Notes: generated by a model not told the origin, from the sequence alone. DNA of 64,000 nt from Collinsella sp. (GCA_019414565.1 DXLU01000031.1:134666-198665), one strand, 5' to 3'; shown: positions 43,262 through 52,477, numbered from the stretch's first letter. A program made the numbers and translations.

Positions 43262-46200
43262 TTATGCCTCCTTAATGGGTGCCAGCGCCTGAGCCAGATC
43301 GGCAGACGTCAGCGGTCGCAGAGACACCTCAAAGCTGAAGCTCTCAAAACGGGTGCGGTAGGAATCGAGTACCTCGGAACCCCAAGAGTTCGAGCCAAGG
43401 CCGAGCAGCTGGTCGTTGATGTTGACCGTGACCGTATCGCCCTTGACAAGGTCGTAGACGTGCTTGGCGTTATCGATTGCCTCGCAGCTATAGGGCCATG
43501 CCGAGAACGAGAACGGGTTGGAGGCGGCATCAGCCGGACGAGTCACCAACACGCCGTCACCGTGACTGGAGCGCAGGGCAACCCAGCGGGTACCCTCACG
43601 GTTGGCGCAGTCCTGAGGCATAACGTAGGGCGTGAACATGTCGTCGACCGTAGTGCGGTAATGACCGACCGGGTTGGCGCGCAGCGAGTCCGGATAGTTC
43701 TCGCCCGGGCCGTGGCCATACCACTCGACGGCACGATTGCAACCGGGGACCTCGAAGGAGATGCCGATGCGCGGGATGATATCCGAGTAATCGCCGTAGG
43801 GCTCGCCGGAAACCTTGAGGTCGACGCGACCGCTCGGAAGCACGGTGTAGACGAGCTCGACGCGCATGCCGAACGCGCGGACGGGAGGAGCGATACGCTG
43901 GCTCACGGTAACGACGACCGCATTGCCGTCCTGCTTCCAAGAAACCTTGCGGGTAGACGTCTGCATCACATCGATGAAGTTGTCTTTCCACAGGGAGTCA
44001 TACTCCTGAGCGTGGTTGTCGACGAGCGGATGCCAAAAACCAACCTGGGGACCAGAGGCCATTACGTCGCGGCCGGATGCCTTCCACTCGCTCACGGTAC
44101 CGTTGACTTTGCTGAAGGTCAGCTCGCCGTTGAGGGAGTGAATGCGGATCTCCTGCTCGGTCTCCTCGACCGTAAGCTCAGGACGAGCGGGGGCGGCGAT
44201 GGCCGGCGCCGGATGGTTTGCGATGGCAAACTGGCTTGCGCCCAGCTGGAACATCGGCTCGCACCAGGCGTGAGCCGCCATGGTGTAGGCGCACACGGTC
44301 AGCAGGGTCTCGCCTACCGCGGCCTCGCGAATCACCAGTGGCAGCTGGACGGATTCGCCGGGAGCCACCGCGCCGGGCATAAGCGTCTTGCGGCACACTA
44401 CATCGCCGTCTACCAGGGTCTCCGCCGACAGGCAGACATCCTCGAGGGTAGTAAACCAGCGCTTGTTCGTGACGGTCAGCTCGCCCGCCTCGGTGTCATA
44501 AGCCATGCGAACCGGGCAGATGACCTGGCCATACTCAGTGAGGCCCGGGCTCGGCTGCTGCCAAGGGAACACCATGCCATCGATGCAGAAGTTGCTGTTG
44601 TTGGGGTAATCGCCGTTGTCGCCACCATACATATCGTAAGCAACGCCGTCCTCGGTCACAGCAGCCAAACCGTGGTCGCACCATTCCCAGATAAACTGGC
44701 CTTGGATGCAATCCCAGCGATCGAAGACCTCCTGGTACTCGGACAGGCCTCCGGGGCCATTGCCCATGGAGTGGCCGTACTCGCAGTTGATGCGCGGCTT
44801 GGGGAACGGATGCTCACCAAAGTCGTTCATCTGCGACACACGGGAGTACATCGTGGAAATGACGTCGACGGTATCGGCGTTGCGGTCCTCCTCGTAATGG
44901 ACCGGACGATCATCGAGCTCGTGAGCCTTGGCGTACATCGCGCGGATGTTGCAGCCATAGCCGCTCTCGTTGCCCATCGACCACATAATGATGCAGGCGT
45001 GGTTGCGCTCCTGCATCACCAGGCGCTCAATGCGGTCGACGTAGGCCGGCTCCCATGCCGGGTCGTCGGTGACCAGGGCGATATTGCCGATATTCTCGAA
45101 GCCGTGACTCTCCATATCGGTCTCGGCGACCAGCATGATGCCATACTCATCGCACAGCTCGTAGAAGCGCGGGTCATTGGCATAGTGAGAGGTGCGCACC
45201 GCGTTGATGTTGTGTCGCTTCATGAGCTCCAGGTCACGGCGCATGCGATCGAGGCCCACGGCGCGGCCCTTGTGATCGTCGTGATCGTGGCGGTTGACGC
45301 CATGCATCTTAAAGTAGGTGCCGTTGAGGTAGATATGATTGCCCTCGACCGTCACCTCGGCAAGGCCCTGGCGATGCGGAACGTACTCGCTGACCTCGTC
45401 ACCGTCGTAGACCTCAAACGTAAGGTCATAGAGGAAGGGGTCCTCGGGGTTCCAGAAGTGGGCATCGGCAACGCTGCACTCGGCATGGCCGTCGACGCAC
45501 TCGCCCGTAGCGACCACGTTCTCGCCATCGCTGAGCGTAAACACGACGCGGGTAGCGCCCTCGGCCACCGTATCGAGCGTGATCAGAGCGGCATCGCCCT
45601 CGCGGTGCGTGCGGAACCTAAAGTCGACCAGGTGCGCGGCGGGACGCTGCATAAGGTACACATCGCGGAAGATGCCCGAAGCCCACCACATGTCCTGATC
45701 CTCGATATAGCTGCCATCGCTGTACTGCAGGACCTTGACCGCAAACAGGTTGTCGCCCTCGACGAGCGCGTCGGTCACGTCGAACTCGGCGGACAGACGC
45801 GAGCCCTTGGTCATGCCGATAAACTGGCCGTTGACGTACAGCTCGCCATAGCTCTCGATGCCGTCGAAGCGAATGATCTCGCGGGCGCCGGCAGGAACGG
45901 CGGGAAGGTTGACGATGCGCTGGTAGACGCCCGTGGGGTCGTCGGAGGGAACGAACGGCTGATCCACCGGAAACGGGAAACCCTCGTCGGTATAGGCAAG
46001 GTTGCCATAGCCGTCTACCTGCCACAGGTGCGGAACCTCCACGTGATCCCACTCGGACTTGTACGTGGAGAGCTCCTCGTTGGAGACGGCAGCAGGCCCC
46101 TCAAAGAGGCGGAACTGCCACGAGCCAGACAGCTGAACAAACCCGCGCGACAGCTCGCGGCTGTACGTAGCAGCGAGATCGGCGGTCTCATAACCCATAA

Positions 46201-46270
46201 AGTACGCATGGGGTGCCAGGCGGTTCCTGTGGGTGAGCGCTTGGTTTTCCCAATCGTTAATGGCGTCCAT
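43262..46270 (-). CDS. ebgA: Beta-galactosidase large subunit, glycoside hydrolase family 2 (EbgA-like)
   Basis: A 1002-residue cytoplasmic GH2 enzyme that hydrolyses lactose and related beta-galactosides. The sugar-binding jelly roll contains YVNGQFIGMTKGSRLSAEFD. The TIM barrel carries GVNRHDHDDHKGRAVGLDRM, the acid/base Glu in IIMWSMGNESGYG (about residue 430) and the nucleophile region QFIWEWCDHG. The C-terminal Bgal_small_N domain has WYGHGPGENYPD and NPFSFSAWPY. No signal peptide is present. The ATG at 46270 follows AAGGAG. It lies divergent from a LacI repressor, with three operators between. Confidence 0.95.
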   Translation of the reverse strand: MDAINDWENQALTHRNRLAPHAYFMGYETADLAATYSRELSRGFVQLSGSWQFRLFEGPAAVSNEELSTYKSEWDHVEVPHLWQVDGYGNLAYTDEGFPFPVDQPFVPSDDPTGVYQRIVNLPAVPAGAREIIRFDGIESYGELYVNGQFIGMTKGSRLSAEFDVTDALVEGDNLFAVKVLQYSDGSYIEDQDMWWASGIFRDVYLMQRPAAHLVDFRFRTHREGDAALITLDTVAEGATRVVFTLSDGENVVATGECVDGHAECSVADAHFWNPEDPFLYDLTFEVYDGDEVSEYVPHRQGLAEVTVEGNHIYLNGTYFKMHGVNRHDHDDHKGRAVGLDRMRRDLELMKRHNINAVRTSHYANDPRFYELCDEYGIMLVAETDMESHGFENIGNIALVTDDPAWEPAYVDRIERLVMQERNHACIIMWSMGNESGYGCNIRAMYAKAHELDDRPVHYEEDRNADTVDVISTMYSRVSQMNDFGEHPFPKPRINCEYGHSMGNGPGGLSEYQEVFDRWDCIQGQFIWEWCDHGLAAVTEDGVAYDMYGGDNGDYPNNSNFCIDGMVFPWQQPSPGLTEYGQVICPVRMAYDTEAGELTVTNKRWFTTLEDVCLSAETLVDGDVVCRKTLMPGAVAPGESVQLPLVIREAAVGETLLTVCAYTMAAHAWCEPMFQLGASQFAIANHPAPAIAAPARPELTVEETEQEIRIHSLNGELTFSKVNGTVSEWKASGRDVMASGPQVGFWHPLVDNHAQEYDSLWKDNFIDVMQTSTRKVSWKQDGNAVVVTVSQRIAPPVRAFGMRVELVYTVLPSGRVDLKVSGEPYGDYSDIIPRIGISFEVPGCNRAVEWYGHGPGENYPDSLRANPVGHYRTTVDDMFTPYVMPQDCANREGTRWVALRSSHGDGVLVTRPADAASNPFSFSAWPYSCEAIDNAKHVYDLVKGDTVTVNINDQLLGLGSNSWGSEVLDSYRTRFESFSFEVSLRPLTSADLAQALAPIKEA

Positions 46271-46301
46271 GGTGATGCTCCTTCGTCATCGTAGTGATTC
46301 T

Positions 46302-46402
46302 TGTGCAACCGGTTGTCCTTATCTTACGGGCGATGCAAAAAACTGTGCAACCGGTTGTCCGCTGAACGGTCGATTTGGCCGGATTAACGGTGCAACCGGT
46401 TG
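46302..46402 (-). promoter_or_regulatory. Three LacI-family operators upstream of ebgA
   Basis: The palindrome CAACCGGTTG occurs at 46306-46315, 46348-46357 and 46393-46402, each as (T)GTGCAACCGGTTGT-like sequence. Centre spacings are 42 and 45 bp, about four helical turns, allowing cooperative binding or looping. They lie 36-132 nt upstream of ebgA. I see no gene in the rest of the 376-nt interval 46271-46646, which must also hold the lacI promoter. Confidence 0.85.
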
Positions 46403-46646
46403 TACAACCGCAACACTTATGTCACCCTGAATATCGAAACTCAACGCAAAACATCGTTCTTAAGCTCGTAGGCAACCGCCACGCCCGCTGATATCTCACC
46501 CACACGAGACGTATTCGATTGCGGCTTGGTTGCAAAACGACACCTGTCACCGGATATCATGAACGCTGTTCAGGTGCACTATAGTAAGCTGTATCCGCAC
46601 CAGCCCGTATCAGTGACAACATCGACCGCATTTTCCAGGAGACGCC

Positions 46647-47663
46647 ATGACCCAGCCAGTTCGCACCGCACCTACGCTTGCCGAGGTTGCCGCAGCTGCC
46701 GGCGTGTCGCGCTCCACGGCATCGCGCGCCCTCAACGATTCGCCCCGCATTAGCGAGGAAACCAAAAAGCGCGTCCGTGCGGCGGCCAAGAAAGTCAATT
46801 TTGTCCCCAACGCTCGCGGCCGAGCGCTCGCTGTCGGGCGCACGGAAATCATCGCCGTGCTCGTGACCGAGCCCCTGAGTGAGCTCTTCAGCGACCCCAC
46901 CTATAGCGAATTTTTGAGCGGCATTACCGAGGAACTGTCGGAGTCGTCCTATCTGCCCGTTATCTTGCAGGCGTCTTCTACGCATGAGCGCAACCGCGCA
47001 CGCGAGCACTTTGAGCGCCGCTCGTTCGACGCCGTGATCGACGTCTCCCCTTACAAGGGCAGCGAGCTGCTCGAGGTGCTGCGCGAGCTGGGCGTACCCA
47101 CCGTGTTGTGCGGCCAGCTCGAGGGCCACCCCTATCGCGATGTGTTCTCGACAGTCTACTCTGACGACGAAGAGGGTGGACGCTTTGCGGCACTCGCTAT
47201 GAAAGATCGCGGGCGCAAAGATATCGTCGCCGTGTTGGGACCGCAAGACAACCCCGCTGTTGTCGACCGCCTGCGCGGCTACCGCACCGTCCTGGGCGAA
47301 GACCTCCCAGGCGCAAACGTTATCTATACCGGCTGGAACAGCGGAGACGGCTATCAGGCCATGCACCAGATCCTCGCGCGCGAGATTGCTTTCGATGGCG
47401 TGCTCTGCGGATCGGACCGTATCGCGGCTGGCGTCATCACCGCACTCAACGAGGCAGGCCTATCCGTTCCGGCGGACGTTTCTGTCGTCGGCTTCGACGA
47501 TCACGAGATTGCGGCGCGCTGCGTCCCCGCACTCACGACCGTCCGCCAGCCCCTGCGCGAAGAAGGCCACATGGCCGCCAACATTGCGCTCGACATGATC
47601 AAGGGCGCCGAGCCCACCACCTCCGTGATGCACATGCAGCTCGTTCAGAGAGACTCGCTGTAG
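46647..47663 (+). CDS. LacI-family repressor of the ebg operon
   Basis: A 338-residue repressor. The HTH LAEVAAAAGVSRSTASRALN (residues 11-30) and hinge (FVPNARGRALAVGRTEII) are followed by a two-lobed sugar-binding domain (FDAVIDVSP, GVLCGSDRIAAGVITAL, VVGFDDHEIAARCVPALTTV). The ATG at 46647 follows AGGAG. It is divergent from ebgA, and the repeated CAACCGGTTG sites in the shared interval are the natural operators. The inducer is likely a galactoside, inferred from the target. Confidence 0.92.
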   Translation: MTQPVRTAPTLAEVAAAAGVSRSTASRALNDSPRISEETKKRVRAAAKKVNFVPNARGRALAVGRTEIIAVLVTEPLSELFSDPTYSEFLSGITEELSESSYLPVILQASSTHERNRAREHFERRSFDAVIDVSPYKGSELLEVLRELGVPTVLCGQLEGHPYRDVFSTVYSDDEEGGRFAALAMKDRGRKDIVAVLGPQDNPAVVDRLRGYRTVLGEDLPGANVIYTGWNSGDGYQAMHQILAREIAFDGVLCGSDRIAAGVITALNEAGLSVPADVSVVGFDDHEIAARCVPALTTVRQPLREEGHMAANIALDMIKGAEPTTSVMHMQLVQRDSL

Positions 47664-47667
47664 GAAA

Positions 47668-47893
47668 CTGGGCCGGGCTTTTCGCCAGACAGTTGTTGCG
47701 GAAAGCCTGCCCCGTTTTGAGCGCTCATTCTGGGGCACAGTTTCCGTTAGACCGCTCAAGCGGAAACTGTGTCCCATTATTTTGCCGAATTCTGGGTCGC
47801 GCTTTCCCAGAGGACCCCCTTTGGGAAAGCTCATCCCATTCCGGACGCAGATTCCGGGACGCACTTTCCGCGACGCCCGGTCATCCCATGCCC
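47668..47893. repeat. Tandem hairpin array with exact 62-bp period (3.6 units)
   Basis: Units begin CTGGG or CCGGG at 47668, 47730, 47792 and 47854, each 62 nt apart. Every unit has a stem shaped TGGG...TTTC / GGAAA...CCCA, but the stem bases differ and pair within the unit (for example unit 2: GGGCACAGTTTCCG with CGGAAACTGTGTCCC). The last unit is cut short. The array fills the converging interval between lacI and aspS. Confidence 0.85.
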
Positions 47894-47910
47894 CCACAAT
47901 CTCGGCGTAT

Positions 47911-47946
47911 AAAAAACGAGGAAAGGCACGTGTCCTTCCCTCGTTA
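47911..47946 (-). terminator. Intrinsic terminator of aspS
   Basis: On the minus strand AACGAGG-AAGGACACGTGCCTT-CCTCGTT is followed by TTTTTA, 23 nt past the aspS stop. Confidence 0.88.
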
Positions 47947-47968
47947 CGGGCAATATGTAGCCGCTTGC

Positions 47969-49756
47969 CTACATCAGGCGCAGGCTGACGTCCTTGAGCT
48001 GGGCGCCGCTAACGGCACTCGGGGCGCCCGACATGAGGTCGGAGCCGCTGGCCGTCTTGGGGAACGCCATGACGTCGCGGATGGAGTCGGAACCGGTGAG
48101 CAGCATGCACACGCGGTCCAGGCCCAGAGCGAAACCGCCCATCGGGGGCGCACCAAACTTGAGCGCCTCCATGAGGAAGCCAAACTGAGACTCGGCGCGC
48201 TCCTCGGTAAAGCCCAGGAGCTTGAGCATGGACATCTGCATCTCGGCGTTGTGGATACGCATACCGCCGCCACCGGCCTCAAAGCCGTCCATGACAAAGT
48301 CGTAGGTGCAAGAACCGGCTGCCAACGGGTCGGCCTCGATCTTGGCGATGTCGGTCTCGGTCGGCAGGGTGAAGGGCTGGTGCTCGGCAGCGTAAACCTT
48401 GCGATCCTCGTCCCAGTGGAACAGCGGGAAGTTGACGACCCACAGGAAGTCGTGGCCCTCGCGCTTGATCTCGAGCGCGTTAGCCATGTGGGAACGCATG
48501 CCGCCCAGGATCTCGTCGGAGAGCAGGCGCGGGCCGGCGGCGAACATCACAAGGTCGCCGGGCTCGACGTCCATGCGCTCGCGCAGGGCGGCCATCTCCT
48601 CGTCCGAGAAGAACTTGACGATGGGGCTGTTGATGGAGCCGTCCTCGCGGAATGCGATCCAGGCCAGGCCCTTGGCGCCAAACGTGGAAGCCACGCCGGC
48701 AAGCTTATCGATCTTGGCGCGAGCCCAGGCCCCGGCGCCCTTGGCGTTGATGGCCTTGACGACAGAGCCCTCCTCGTTCGCGGCAGTCGCAAAGACCTTG
48801 AACTTGGAGTTGGCGAAGATGTCGGTCAGGTCGACCAAGTGCATGCCATAGCGGGTATCGGGCTTGTCGGAGCCATAGGTGTCCATGGCCTCCCAGTAGT
48901 TCATGCGACGCAGCGGCGTGGGCATCTCGACACCCATGCGGCCGAAGGCATCGGCAAGAACCTCTTCGAGCGCGCTCATAACGTCGTTCTGGTCCACGAA
49001 GGACATCTCGATATCGACCTGGGTGAACTCGGGCTGACGGTCGGCACGCAAGTCCTCGTCGCGGAAGCACTTGGCAACCTGATAGTAGCGCTCGACGCCA
49101 CCGACCATAAGCAGCTGCTTCAGGAGCTGCGGGGACTGCGGCAGGGCGTAGAAGTTGCCCGGCTGGATGCGGCTGGGGACGATGAAGTCGCGGGCGCCCT
49201 CGGGCGTGGACTTGAACAGGGAGGGCGTCTCGACCTCCATGAACTCACGGTTGTGCAGCGCCTCGCGAATGGCAAAGGTAAAGTCGGAGCGCAGCTTGAG
49301 GTTGGCCATCATCTCGGGACGACGGAGGTCCAGATAGCGATAGCGCAGACGGGTGTCCTCGCTGGTCTCGATGCCGTCCTCGATCTGGAACGGCGGGGTG
49401 ACGGACGTATTGAGCACCTCGGCGTGGTCGGTCAGGACCTCGATCTCGCCGGTGGCGAGCTTGGTGTTGGTGGTCTCCTCGCCACGGGCGCGCACGACGC
49501 CGTGAATCTTGATGGGCCACTCGGGACGCATGGTCTCGGCGATCTTAAAGGCGTCGCCGTCGGAGTGCTCGGGGTCGAAGGTAAGCTGCGTGATGCCCTC
49601 ACGGTCGCGAAGGTCGCAGAAGATAAGGCCGCCGTGGTCGCGGCGACGGCTCACCCAACCGGTGAGGGTGACCTCTTCGCCCACGTTCTCGAAGCGAAGC
49701 TCGCCGCAGGTACGGGTGTGCATGGAATGCTCATCGATGGGACGGGTCTGGCTCAT
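47969..49756 (-). CDS. aspS: Aspartyl-tRNA synthetase
   Basis: A 595-residue class II synthetase, bacterial type. The N-terminal anticodon-binding OB fold (VTLTGWVSRRRDHGGLIFCD) is followed by motif 2 (YYQVAKCFRDEDLRADRQPE, then FTQVDIEMSF), the GAD insertion domain characteristic of bacterial AspRS (about 290-420), and motif 3 (GGFALGLDRVCMLLTGSDSI). The ATG at 49756 follows AAGGAGGATCA. It is a single-gene unit, divergent from serB. Confidence 0.98.
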   Translation of the reverse strand: MSQTRPIDEHSMHTRTCGELRFENVGEEVTLTGWVSRRRDHGGLIFCDLRDREGITQLTFDPEHSDGDAFKIAETMRPEWPIKIHGVVRARGEETTNTKLATGEIEVLTDHAEVLNTSVTPPFQIEDGIETSEDTRLRYRYLDLRRPEMMANLKLRSDFTFAIREALHNREFMEVETPSLFKSTPEGARDFIVPSRIQPGNFYALPQSPQLLKQLLMVGGVERYYQVAKCFRDEDLRADRQPEFTQVDIEMSFVDQNDVMSALEEVLADAFGRMGVEMPTPLRRMNYWEAMDTYGSDKPDTRYGMHLVDLTDIFANSKFKVFATAANEEGSVVKAINAKGAGAWARAKIDKLAGVASTFGAKGLAWIAFREDGSINSPIVKFFSDEEMAALRERMDVEPGDLVMFAAGPRLLSDEILGGMRSHMANALEIKREGHDFLWVVNFPLFHWDEDRKVYAAEHQPFTLPTETDIAKIEADPLAAGSCTYDFVMDGFEAGGGGMRIHNAEMQMSMLKLLGFTEERAESQFGFLMEALKFGAPPMGGFALGLDRVCMLLTGSDSIRDVMAFPKTASGSDLMSGAPSAVSGAQLKDVSLRLM

Positions 49757-50012
49757 ACCAGTGATCCTCCTTTATGGATCTGTGCCGCCCCGTGTCGTTC
49801 CGGGCGGCGTCGTACAGATTTGCCCAGCCTGCGTAAACCGCGCAGCCAGACATGGCGTTCTATCTTATCGCACTCGCGTCGATGTGCCGCGAAAAAGTGG
49901 CTCCTGCCCAAAGACTTGACGGAGACGAAACAATTGACGCGCCGTGACACCCGCCCGCGCTCGTCACGTGCGACAATATGCCCCAATAAAACAGCACTCG
50001 GAAAGGCCCGCC

Positions 50013-50648
50013 ATGACTGCACGCCTCATCCTTATGGATATCGACTCCACGCTCATCAACCAGGAGGTCATCGACCTGTTGGGCGAAGAGGCCGGCGTGG
50101 GCGAGCAGGTGGCACAGATCACCGAACGCGCCATGCGCGGCGAGCTTGACTTTAAGCAGGCGCTCGAGGAGCGCGTGGGGCTGCTCGCCGGCCTGGACGA
50201 GAGCGTGTTCGAGCGCACCTTTGAGCGCGTGACATTTACCCCCGGAGCGTTGGAGCTTGTGCGCTCGGCACACAGCAAGGGTTGGAAGGTCGGCGTCGTG
50301 AGTGGCGGCTTTCACGAAGTCGCCGATAAGATCGTGGCCGCCGCGGCCATCGACTTTTGCCTGGCCAATCGTCTGGAGGTCGTGGACGGCAAGCTCACCG
50401 GTAAGTTGGCTGCCGACATTGTGACCAAGGAGTCCAAGCTCATCCAGCTGCTGGACTGGGCAGTTGAGTGCGGCGTCGATATGGCCCACACCGTCGCGAT
50501 CGGCGACGGTGCCAACGACATCCCCATGATTCAGGCCGCGGGCACGGGCATCGCGTTTTGTGCCAAGCCCAAGACGCGCGAGGCCGCCCCGTTTGCCATC
50601 GACGAGCGCAATCTGATGCTCGCCATGGACATCATCCTGCGCGACTAG
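50013..50648 (+). CDS. serB: Phosphoserine phosphatase SerB (HAD family)
   Basis: A 211-residue HAD phosphatase for the last step of serine synthesis. Motif I is LILMDIDSTLINQEVIDLLG with the catalytic Asp pair. The cap region has ERAMRGELDFKQALEERVGL, motif II is VVSGGF, and motifs III/IV are a Lys (TKESKL) and AIGDGANDIPMI. No ACT domain is fused. The ATG at 50013 follows GGAAAGG and fits the family start. It could also act on related phospho-substrates, but the motif set is that of SerB. Confidence 0.93.
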   Translation: MTARLILMDIDSTLINQEVIDLLGEEAGVGEQVAQITERAMRGELDFKQALEERVGLLAGLDESVFERTFERVTFTPGALELVRSAHSKGWKVGVVSGGFHEVADKIVAAAAIDFCLANRLEVVDGKLTGKLAADIVTKESKLIQLLDWAVECGVDMAHTVAIGDGANDIPMIQAAGTGIAFCAKPKTREAAPFAIDERNLMLAMDIILRD

Positions 50649-50672
50649 TCAGTTTGCCTCACAACTTCATCT

Positions 50673-50719
50673 AATCTGACATGTCAGATTTCCGAACAAT
50701 TATGCTCTAATGTTCGGAA
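50673..50719 (+). promoter_or_regulatory. Two palindromes in the larB promoter region
   Basis: AATCTGACATGTCAGATT (50673-50690) is a perfect 18-bp palindrome. TTCCGAACA-N12-TGTTCGGAA (50690-50719) is a second dyad directly abutting it. They lie 46-92 nt upstream of larB and look like regulator-binding sites. Confidence 0.6.
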
Positions 50720-50764
50720 ACAACCCTTCGCGTGCTAAACTTTTCTGCGTCGAAGGGAACTTAT

Positions 50765-51547
50765 ATGGACAAACGAGATCTTGAGCAATTGCTAAGTGAC
50801 GTGGCAGACGGAAGCATTATGCCGGCCGATGCCCTCACGCGCATCCAGACGGCGCCAACCGCCGATCTGGGTTTTGCGCAGCTCGATCTTTCACGCGGGG
50901 TACGCCAGGGAGCCGGCGAGGTTGTCTACGGTGCCGGTAAAACCGCCGAGCAGATTGCCGCCATTATCGAGGCGCTGCGCGATGCCGGTCAGGAGCGCAT
51001 CCTGGTCACGCGCCTGGACAGCGAAAAAGCGGCCCGTACCTCGGAGCTCCTCGACAACGGCATCGACCTGGGATATGTCCCGGACGCACAGCTCGCCCTC
51101 GTGGGCGGCAAGCCCTCCCCTACCGGCAACGGACGCATCGTCGTCGCCTGCGCCGGCACAAGCGACCTGCCCGTCGCCGAAGAGGCGGCACTGACGGCCG
51201 AGTTCTATGGCAACGAGGTCGACCGCCTCTACGACGTAGGTGTCGCCGGCCTGCACCGCCTGCTCGCACATGCCGAGGAACTTGCCCGGGCGCAGGTGGT
51301 CATCGCCATCGCCGGCATGGAGGGCGCGTTGGCGAGCGTTATCGGCGGTCTGGTGAGCTGTCCGGTCATCGCCGTCCCCACCAGCGTGGGCTATGGCGCG
51401 AACTTTGGCGGCATGGCCGCACTGCTCGCCATGCTCAACTCCTGCGCCAGCGGCGTTTCGGTCGTCAATATCGACAACGGCTTTGGCGCCGCCTATCAGG
51501 CAAGTCTTATCAATCATCTGAGCGCCGGCACGTCCTGCGCCCGCTAA
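50765..51547 (+). CDS. larB: LarB, pyridinium-3,5-biscarboxylic acid mononucleotide synthase
   Basis: A 260-residue enzyme that carboxylates nicotinic acid adenine dinucleotide to start synthesis of the nickel-pincer cofactor of lactate racemase. The family features are LDLSRGVRQGAGEVVYGAGK near residue 45, VACAGTSDLPVAEEAALTAE, and the C-terminal AIRC/PurE-like core (IAGMEGALASVIGGLVSCPV, GVSVVNIDNGFGAA). The ATG at 50765 follows GAAGGGAA. It lies 10 nt before larC, in one operon. Confidence 0.95.
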   Translation: MDKRDLEQLLSDVADGSIMPADALTRIQTAPTADLGFAQLDLSRGVRQGAGEVVYGAGKTAEQIAAIIEALRDAGQERILVTRLDSEKAARTSELLDNGIDLGYVPDAQLALVGGKPSPTGNGRIVVACAGTSDLPVAEEAALTAEFYGNEVDRLYDVGVAGLHRLLAHAEELARAQVVIAIAGMEGALASVIGGLVSCPVIAVPTSVGYGANFGGMAALLAMLNSCASGVSVVNIDNGFGAAYQASLINHLSAGTSCAR

Positions 51548-51557
51548 GGAGCATTTC

Positions 51558-52475
51558 ATGTCCAACCATCAGCACACGCTTATCATCGACGGCACCTCGG
51601 GCATCAGCGGCGACATGACCGTCGCGGCCCTGCTCGACCTGGGTGCCAGCGAGGAGCATCTGCGCGACCAGCTCGCCACGCTGCCGGTCGACGGCTTTAC
51701 GATCGCCGTCACACGCGTAAGCAAGCATGGCATCGACGCCTGCGATTTCGACGTCCAGCTTGCAGAGGAGCTCGAGAACCACGACCACGACATGGCCTGG
51801 CTCTACGGTAACGAAGCAGCTGCCGAGCACACACATGAGCATGAGCACCACCATCATAATCATGGCGAGCACGAACACGAGCACTGCCACGAGCATGACC
51901 ATGAGGGCCACGGTCATGGCCACGAGGGTCACCATCACGCCCACCACCATCACCACCGTTCTTTGGCGGACGTCACCGCCATCATCGATGGCTCGCAGCT
52001 AAGCGATGGCGCCAAGCGTCGCGCGCTCGCCATCTTTACCGCGCTCGCCGCCGCCGAGGCCAAGGCCCACGGCAAAACGACCGAGACCGTCATGTTCCAC
52101 GAGGTGGGCGCCATCGACTCCATCGTCGACGTCTGCTCTGTCGCCATCTGCCTCGATGACCTAGGTATTGAGGACATCGTGGTCGAGTCGCTCTCCGAGG
52201 GTCACGGCACCATCCGCTGTGCCCACGGCCTTATGCCCATTCCTGTCCCCGCTGTCGTCAACCTGTGCCAAGCGGGCAATATCGCCCTCACGCCCGCGCC
52301 GGTCGCCGGTGAGCTCGTGACGCCCACGGGCGCCGCCATCGTCGCCGCACTGCGCACGTCCGAGCACCTGCCGGCCCGTTACCGCATCGAGGCCGTCGGC
52401 TACGGCGCCGGTAAGCGCCCCTACGAGGGTTGCTCCGGTACGCTCCGCTGCCTGCTCGTTCACACGGACGCATAG
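51558..52475 (+). CDS. larC: LarC1-only nickel insertion protein with His-rich loop (LarC2 domain absent)
   Basis: A 305-residue protein of the LarC family, which inserts nickel into the pincer nucleotide. The N-terminus has IIDGTSGISGDMTVAALLDL. Residues 91-133 contain 25 histidines, a nickel-binding or storage stretch. Further on are FHEVGAIDSIVDVCSVAICL and GHGTIRCAHGLMPIPVPAVV. The protein ends at GYGAGKRPYEGCSGTLRCLL, where the LarC1 part normally joins LarC2. No LarC2 segment follows in any frame; tetR begins 2 nt later. LarC2 must therefore be elsewhere or lost. The ATG at 51558 follows GGAG. Confidence 0.9.
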   Translation: MSNHQHTLIIDGTSGISGDMTVAALLDLGASEEHLRDQLATLPVDGFTIAVTRVSKHGIDACDFDVQLAEELENHDHDMAWLYGNEAAAEHTHEHEHHHHNHGEHEHEHCHEHDHEGHGHGHEGHHHAHHHHHRSLADVTAIIDGSQLSDGAKRRALAIFTALAAAEAKAHGKTTETVMFHEVGAIDSIVDVCSVAICLDDLGIEDIVVESLSEGHGTIRCAHGLMPIPVPAVVNLCQAGNIALTPAPVAGELVTPTGAAIVAALRTSEHLPARYRIEAVGYGAGKRPYEGCSGTLRCLLVHTDA

Positions 52476-52477
52476 CC

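Noticed and set aside
41645..46294. Very long plus-strand open frame opposite ebgA-ebgC and the APC gene
   Set aside because: It is antisense to three well-supported genes, has no recognisable domains, and arises from the GC-rich third-position pattern.
47668..47893. CRISPR array
   Set aside because: The period is regular (62 bp), but units are diverged palindromes without identical repeats and unique spacers, and there are no cas genes.
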